Positions 6,421-9,568 of a DNA stretch of 9,568 nucleotides are shown here, one piece after another. The DNA lies in contig USTC01000022.1 in the NCBI GenBank assembly GCA_900557505.1, forward strand, positions 1-9,568, read 5' to 3'. How positions within the stretch are numbered: the first letter of the stretch is position 1; every line of letters starts with the position of its first letter. The notes beneath the pieces are model-generated. The model saw only the letters and a program-made list of their open reading frames with translations, was not told where the DNA came from and did not search any database. Source of the DNA: an uncultured Collinsella sp. GTDB taxonomy: Bacteria > Actinomycetota > Coriobacteriia > Coriobacteriales > Coriobacteriaceae. Made by a program: the position numbers and the translations under genes.

Positions 6421-7215
6421 TTAGTCTTCGTCGTCTTCGAGCGGATCGTAGTCGGAATCGACACCGGCGGCTGCATGGGAACCGTTGAACTTGAAGCCCA
6501 TGAAGACGACAGCCAGGCACACACCGATCAGAGCGACCGCGATGACGGACAGGTTGAGGTAAGCGGCGAGCAGGAAACCGATGAACAGGAACGGAGTCAT
6601 ACCCTTCTTGATCATCATGGTGAGCAGCAGGGCCAAGCCGTAGGCGGTCATGATCTTGGTCGAAACGTTAAGACCAGTGGACAGCCACTCGGGAACCATG
6701 TTGACGATGGCCTGAACCAGGTCGGTGCCAACAAAGACGGCGAGGAAGATCGGCAGGAAGTACATGACGGCGTACAGACCGGAGCCGGCGCAGATGTGCA
6801 TACGGTAGGCGGTCTTGAACTTTCCGTTATCGATCGCGCTATCGGCCACATGGGTGAGGGCGGCGATGATGGAACGGAACACGATGCCGAGGAGCTGACC
6901 CAGGACGGCGACCGGGATGGCGATCGTCATGGCGGTCTCGGCGGAAGCATCGGTCAGGCACGCAAAGGCAGCGGCCACGATGCCGCCCAGGACCATATCG
7001 GGCGGAACGGCTGCGCCGACCTGCACCAGGCCCATGGACACGAGCTCGACGGCGGCACCGACGGCAAGGCCGGTGGGCACATCGCCCAGCAGCAGACCGA
7101 CGAGCGTAGCGCCAACGAGGGGCTGCTCGAAGTTAAGACGACCGAGCAGGCGGGAGTCCCACATGCAGAACACGCCGACGAGGCCGACGAGCACCGCACT
7201 GATGAACGTATTCAT
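6421..7215 (-). CDS. PTS mannose-family transporter subunit EIIC
   Basis: EIIC is the other half of the sugar channel. The 264-residue protein is almost entirely hydrophobic, with the EIIC hallmark segment GDVPTGLAVGAAVELVSMGL (residues 44-63) followed by QVGAAVPPD, which is conserved in mannose, sorbose, fructose and Amadori-compound systems. Several membrane spans follow up to about residue 245. The last residues (DSDYDPLEDDED) form a short, strongly acidic cytoplasmic tail. The ATG at 7215 is preceded by AAAGGAG at 6 nt. The gene lies 36 bp after the EIIAB gene and 13 bp before EIID, so the three form one transcription unit. No residue reading separates a mannose transporter from a glycated-amine transporter. 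Confidence 0.95.
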   Translation of the reverse strand: MNTFISAVLVGLVGVFCMWDSRLLGRLNFEQPLVGATLVGLLLGDVPTGLAVGAAVELVSMGLVQVGAAVPPDMVLGGIVAAAFACLTDASAETAMTIAIPVAVLGQLLGIVFRSIIAALTHVADSAIDNGKFKTAYRMHICAGSGLYAVMYFLPIFLAVFVGTDLVQAIVNMVPEWLSTGLNVSTKIMTAYGLALLLTMMIKKGMTPFLFIGFLLAAYLNLSVIAVALIGVCLAVVFMGFKFNGSHAAAGVDSDYDPLEDDED

Positions 7216-7232
7216 ACCCTTCTCCTTTCAGT

Positions 7233-7246
7233 CAGGCAAAAGCCTG
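7233..7246. other. Small hairpin between the EIIAB and EIIC genes
   Basis: CAGGC pairs with GCCTG around AAAA on the plus strand (TTTT on the transcript), just before the EIIC ribosome site. The 5-bp stem is too short for a convincing terminator; it may have no role. Confidence 0.25.
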
Positions 7247-7251
7247 GTTGA

Positions 7252-8175
7252 TTACAGCTTGGCGTCGATGTCGACGCTCTGATACGTAGGGGTCTGCTGG
7301 ACATAGAGCTTAATGCCCATGTCAAGCAGCTGGTTGACGTCGGCCTTCTGGGTGGCGTCGAGGAAGACGGAGCTGTCCTTGCCGCCGACCTGATCGGCGC
7401 CGTCGTGGTTGGCGGTGGCGCCCAAGTTGATGGCGTCGAGCTTGTAGCCCTGGCAGAACTGCAGCATCTCGGCCGTGTTGCCAAAGACGAACATGACGCG
7501 CTCGCCGAGGGTGTTGAGCTTGTCCATCTTGGCGAGGGCACGCTCGACGGTGAAGACGTTCAGGCGCACGCCCTGGGGCTTGGCCAGCTTAAGAGCGCCC
7601 TTCTTGATGTCATCGTTGGCGGCAGCGTTGTCGACGACGATGATGCGCTCGGCCTGAACCTTGGTGGTCCAGGTAAAGACGACCTGGCCGTGCAGCAGAC
7701 GGTAGTCAAGACGTGCGAGGACGATCTTGGCGGGACCGGAGCTGTGACGGGACGCCTTGGCCTTCTTGGCGGGAGCCGCGGCGGGCTGGGCCGGTGCGTT
7801 GGGGTTGGTCAGACCGTTGCGGGCCTCGTTGATGAGGGCCGCGAGCTCGGCGCCCTTGACGGCGACGGGGCTCATAGCGAGCGTGAGCGCCAGCGGGATG
7901 TTGAAACCGCTGACAACCGTGAACTTCGTGCCGTTCTTGGAAAGCTCGACCATGCTGTTGTTGACCGAGCTGCCGAGCATATCGGTCAGCACATAGACGG
8001 TGTCGTCTGCGTTGAACGTGGCGATCATAGCCTCAACCTTATTGGTGATGGGCTCCTTGTCGTCACGAGCAAGCGACACGACGTGGACGTTCGACACGTC
8101 GCCGAGAACCATCTCGAGCGTGTCTTTGGCGCCTGCGGCCAGGCCGCCATGAGATGCGAGAATGATCTGATTCAT
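7252..8175 (-). CDS. PTS mannose-family EIIA-EIIB fusion protein
   Basis: This 307-residue cytoplasmic protein relays phosphate from HPr to the incoming substrate. Residues 1-124 are an EIIA domain with the phosphorylation site H9 in ASHGGLA and the family stretch TDMLGSSVNNSM (64-75). An Ala/Pro/Lys-rich linker (about 125-148) joins it to an EIIB domain (about 149-307), whose phosphorylated histidine is H162 in ARLDYRLLHGQV. In characterised Man-family EIIB the loop usually reads RIDDRLIHGQV, so the Asp-to-Tyr change at residue 158 is noteworthy. Fused EIIAB is known from E. coli ManX; Salmonella Gfr has separate subunits. The ATG at 8175 follows AGGAGGAGG at 5 nt. It is the first gene of the operon, behind a TATAAT box overlapped by the candidate GntR operator. 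Confidence 0.95.
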   Translation of the reverse strand: MNQIILASHGGLAAGAKDTLEMVLGDVSNVHVVSLARDDKEPITNKVEAMIATFNADDTVYVLTDMLGSSVNNSMVELSKNGTKFTVVSGFNIPLALTLAMSPVAVKGAELAALINEARNGLTNPNAPAQPAAAPAKKAKASRHSSGPAKIVLARLDYRLLHGQVVFTWTTKVQAERIIVVDNAAANDDIKKGALKLAKPQGVRLNVFTVERALAKMDKLNTLGERVMFVFGNTAEMLQFCQGYKLDAINLGATANHDGADQVGGKDSSVFLDATQKADVNQLLDMGIKLYVQQTPTYQSVDIDAKL

Positions 8176-8201
8176 CTTGCCTCCTCCTTTTCGTTATGGT
8201 C

Positions 8202-8220
8202 ATTATAACGTCTTATACGT
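8202..8220 (-). promoter_or_regulatory. PTS operon -10 box with candidate GntR operator, site 2
   Basis: A perfect TATAAT (8202-8207, minus strand) lies 26 bp before the EIIAB start. The dyad ACGTCTTATACGT (8208-8220, plus strand) directly abuts it in the spacer between -10 and -35, an ideal position for a repressor. A -35 match is poor (AATATA at 17 bp), so an activator may also be needed. Confidence 0.55.
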
Positions 8221-8245
8221 TGCTTATATTGCTAATTAGTATAAA

Positions 8246-8280
8246 GACCGTTCGCGGGTGAAAATCGACCGTTGACGGGT
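8246..8280. repeat. Two direct 14-bp repeats with 21-bp period upstream of the PTS promoter
   Basis: GACCGTTCGCGGGT (8246-8259) and GACCGTTGACGGGT (8267-8280) match at 12 of 14 positions. The period of 21 bp is two helical turns, so both copies face the same side of DNA, about 40-75 bp upstream of the -10 box. This is a typical place for an activator; the protein is unknown. Confidence 0.4.
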
Positions 8281-8297
8281 TTAACGTACTTGAAACG

Positions 8298-8353
8298 TTG
8301 GCGCAGGGCAGATCGACGCTGGCAAGGCGGTGCCCATTCAAGCGTCCCGCCAA
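8298..8353 (-). other. Nested stem-loop just after the exporter gene
   Basis: TTGGCG (8298-8303) pairs with CGCCAA (8348-8353), and inside it GACGCT (8315-8320) pairs with AGCGTC (8341-8346). It begins 4 bp after the exporter stop codon. No T-run follows, so termination is uncertain and the exporter transcript may run on into the PTS operon. Confidence 0.3.
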
Positions 8354-8357
8354 TCCT

Positions 8358-9440
8358 CTATCGCACGAAGTACCAGGGGCTTTCCTGCACGGTGGGCTCC
8401 AGCGCGATGCCGGTGCGCTCCTTAAACAGATCCATGTCCTGCGATTTCTCCGTCCACCACGCGTTGGGCTTAAAGGTCATGCTCTCAACGACATGACCGA
8501 CAAACACACTGTTGCGTAGCTTGGAGAAGTCGGTGTTCATAATCAAAATGGACGCGAGCACCAGCACAATGCCCAGGACCTTGATCGCGCCGGCGGGCTC
8601 GGCGTAGACACCAATGCCCAGCAGTACGGTGACGACCGTCTCGAATGACATTACGACGGGAACTTTCGATGTCTCGAGCCCCATGGACAGACCCTGCATA
8701 TATAAGATGTAGGCCACAGCTGTGGGGATGAGTCCAAAGCCAAGGAACAGCAGCAGCAGCTGTGGCGACATTGCCGCGGCGACATCCGGCCACGGAGCCG
8801 CGATAGCCGCCATAACCGCACCGCCAAAAACAAAGCCCCAAAACGTGACAGCCAGCGGGTGGACCGTCTTGGTTGCTATCCGGCTAAACACCGCGAGCGA
8901 CGCACCACAAAGGCCTGCAATCACGCCAGACGTGACGCCCCAGACCGAAAAATGAAAACCGGAAAGGTCGCCATTGGTCACTGCAAGCACGCAGCCAACG
9001 ATGTTAAAGACAATGGCAACGAGCTTGTTGGGGGTCACGTCCTCGCGATAAAGCACGCGGCCGAGCACGACGCCAAACACCGGCGAGGTGTAGAGCAGCA
9101 CCGAGGCCGTGGACATGCCTACCTCGCCCATGCACTCGTAATAGCAGGTGTTGGCGGCGGCCAAACCGACGATACCGACAAGCGCGCAGGGGACGAGCTC
9201 TTTAGGGCTTGCCTTGAACAGGGCCAGCGGACCCTGAGCCACGGTAGACCCCTCACCCGGACGGCAGCCCATAAACATCAGGACCGGTGCCAAGATAAGC
9301 GCTCCGACCAACAAGCGAAAGGCAGCCATGCTCTGGGATGAAACGCCCATGGCCGAGATGCCGTTTACAAAGATTCCGATGCTGCCCCACATAAGCGCGG
9401 CGATCAGCACCAGCACATAGCCCAGATTGCTTTTCTTCAA
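8358..9440 (-). CDS. EamA/DMT-superfamily membrane exporter with long C-terminal tail
   Basis: This 360-residue protein belongs to the drug/metabolite transporter superfamily, many EamA members of which export amino acids or other metabolites. Two EamA repeats are visible: about residues 6-155, with LMWGSIGIF (16-24) and TASVLLYTSPVFGVVLG (111-127), and about 165-302, with IPTAVAYILYMQGL (238-251). Ten membrane spans are expected, ending near residue 301. A polar tail of 59 residues (302-360) follows, absent from typical members of about 290-310 residues. The start is placed at TTG 9440 because GAGGAGG lies 5 nt before it and the first span then follows directly; a GTG at 9476 in the same frame would place that ribosome site inside the gene. 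The gene has its own promoter region with the shared dyad and precedes the PTS operon by 182 bp. Substrate unknown. Confidence 0.88.
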   Translation of the reverse strand: MKKSNLGYVLVLIAALMWGSIGIFVNGISAMGVSSQSMAAFRLLVGALILAPVLMFMGCRPGEGSTVAQGPLALFKASPKELVPCALVGIVGLAAANTCYYECMGEVGMSTASVLLYTSPVFGVVLGRVLYREDVTPNKLVAIVFNIVGCVLAVTNGDLSGFHFSVWGVTSGVIAGLCGASLAVFSRIATKTVHPLAVTFWGFVFGGAVMAAIAAPWPDVAAAMSPQLLLLFLGFGLIPTAVAYILYMQGLSMGLETSKVPVVMSFETVVTVLLGIGVYAEPAGAIKVLGIVLVLASILIMNTDFSKLRNSVFVGHVVESMTFKPNAWWTEKSQDMDLFKERTGIALEPTVQESPWYFVR

Positions 9441-9479
9441 CGCAGCCTCCTCGGTATTGTTTCCAATATGTTTCACACT

Positions 9480-9508
9480 ACGTTATAGTCGTTATATACA
9501 TTTTTCAA
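9480..9508 (-). promoter_or_regulatory. Exporter promoter region with candidate GntR operator, site 3
   Basis: The dyad ACGTTATAGTCGT (9480-9492, plus strand) matches site 1 at 11 and site 2 at 9 of 13 positions and lies 39 bp before the TTG start. On the minus strand TTGAAA (9503-9508) and TATAAC (9482-9487) form a possible -35/-10 pair with a short 15-bp spacer, overlapping the dyad. The minus strand also has TATAACG twice, 9 bp apart. Confidence 0.45.
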
Positions 9509-9540
9509 GACACAAATCGGCGAGCGGAAAAGTGATCCGC

Positions 9541-9551
9541 TGGGGACGTTC
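9541..9551. repeat. Partial second copy of the GGGGACGTTC repeat
   Basis: TGGGGACGTTC is identical to 1070-1080 and, inverted, 1101-1111. The window ends 17 bp later, so the opposite arm, if there is one, is not visible. Confidence 0.45.
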
Positions 9552-9568
9552 CTCCTGCAGCGCAGCAA

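Noticed and set aside
6408..6524. N-terminal extension of the EIID frame (39 more codons)
   Set aside because: It lies within the end of the EIIC gene in another frame and is followed by a strong GGAGG site serving the ATG at 6407.
5487..7251. Overlapping plus-strand ORFs opposite EIID and EIIC
   Set aside because: They mirror clear PTS genes, show Asp/His/Gly-rich nonsense composition and lack plausible ribosome sites.
8283..8299. AACGT-N7-ACGTT inverted repeat upstream of the PTS promoter
   Set aside because: The 7-bp spacing differs from the three candidate operators and the half-sites are too short to support a separate site.
8298..8519. Small plus-strand ORFs around the end of the exporter gene
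   Set aside because: They are Arg-rich, overlap the exporter's coding tail in antisense and have no ribosome site or recognisable domain.

Overview
The window reads as a stretch of chromosome from a high-GC actinobacterium. Protein style, strong AGGAGG-type ribosome sites and the palindromic intergenic sequences look most like a gut Coriobacteriia such as Collinsella; this is recognition from memory, not a search. All eight genes are on the minus strand, so transcription runs from high to low coordinates. No tRNA, rRNA, CRISPR array or transposase gene was seen.

In order of transcription: an EamA/DMT-type membrane exporter with an unusual 59-residue C-terminal tail (8358-9440); a mannose-family PTS transporter made of a fused EIIA-EIIB protein (7252-8175), EIIC (6421-7215) and EIID (5574-6407); a SIS-domain enzyme resembling the FrlB/FraB/Gfr deglycases of Amadori compounds (4391-5374), closed by a strong intrinsic terminator; a HAD phosphatase or phosphomutase (3605-4234); a YitT-family membrane protein (2242-3249); a GntR/UTRA regulator (1303-2022); and the N-terminal part of RecQ helicase, which runs off the window (1-972).

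The central theme is one predicted uptake and breakdown pathway. The PTS would import and phosphorylate a substrate, plausibly a glycated amino acid or amine. The SIS enzyme would cleave the phosphorylated product to a hexose phosphate plus the free amine. The GntR regulator would sense the pathway. A near-identical 13-bp dyad (ACGT-N5-ACGT) lies 32-39 bp before the start codons of gntR, the PTS operon and the exporter, which suggests that all three belong to one regulon and that the exporter may remove the released amine. The substrate is an inference.

The gaps between genes are rich in palindromes: a GGGGACGTTC inverted repeat, two nested hairpin elements of about 100-120 nt with perfect 15-bp ends, a 43-bp sequence present twice, and two stem-loops inside the PTS operon just before the SIS gene. 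They look like several families of dispersed, non-coding elements. The two gaps longer than 300 bp (973-1302 and 3250-3604) are largely filled by them.
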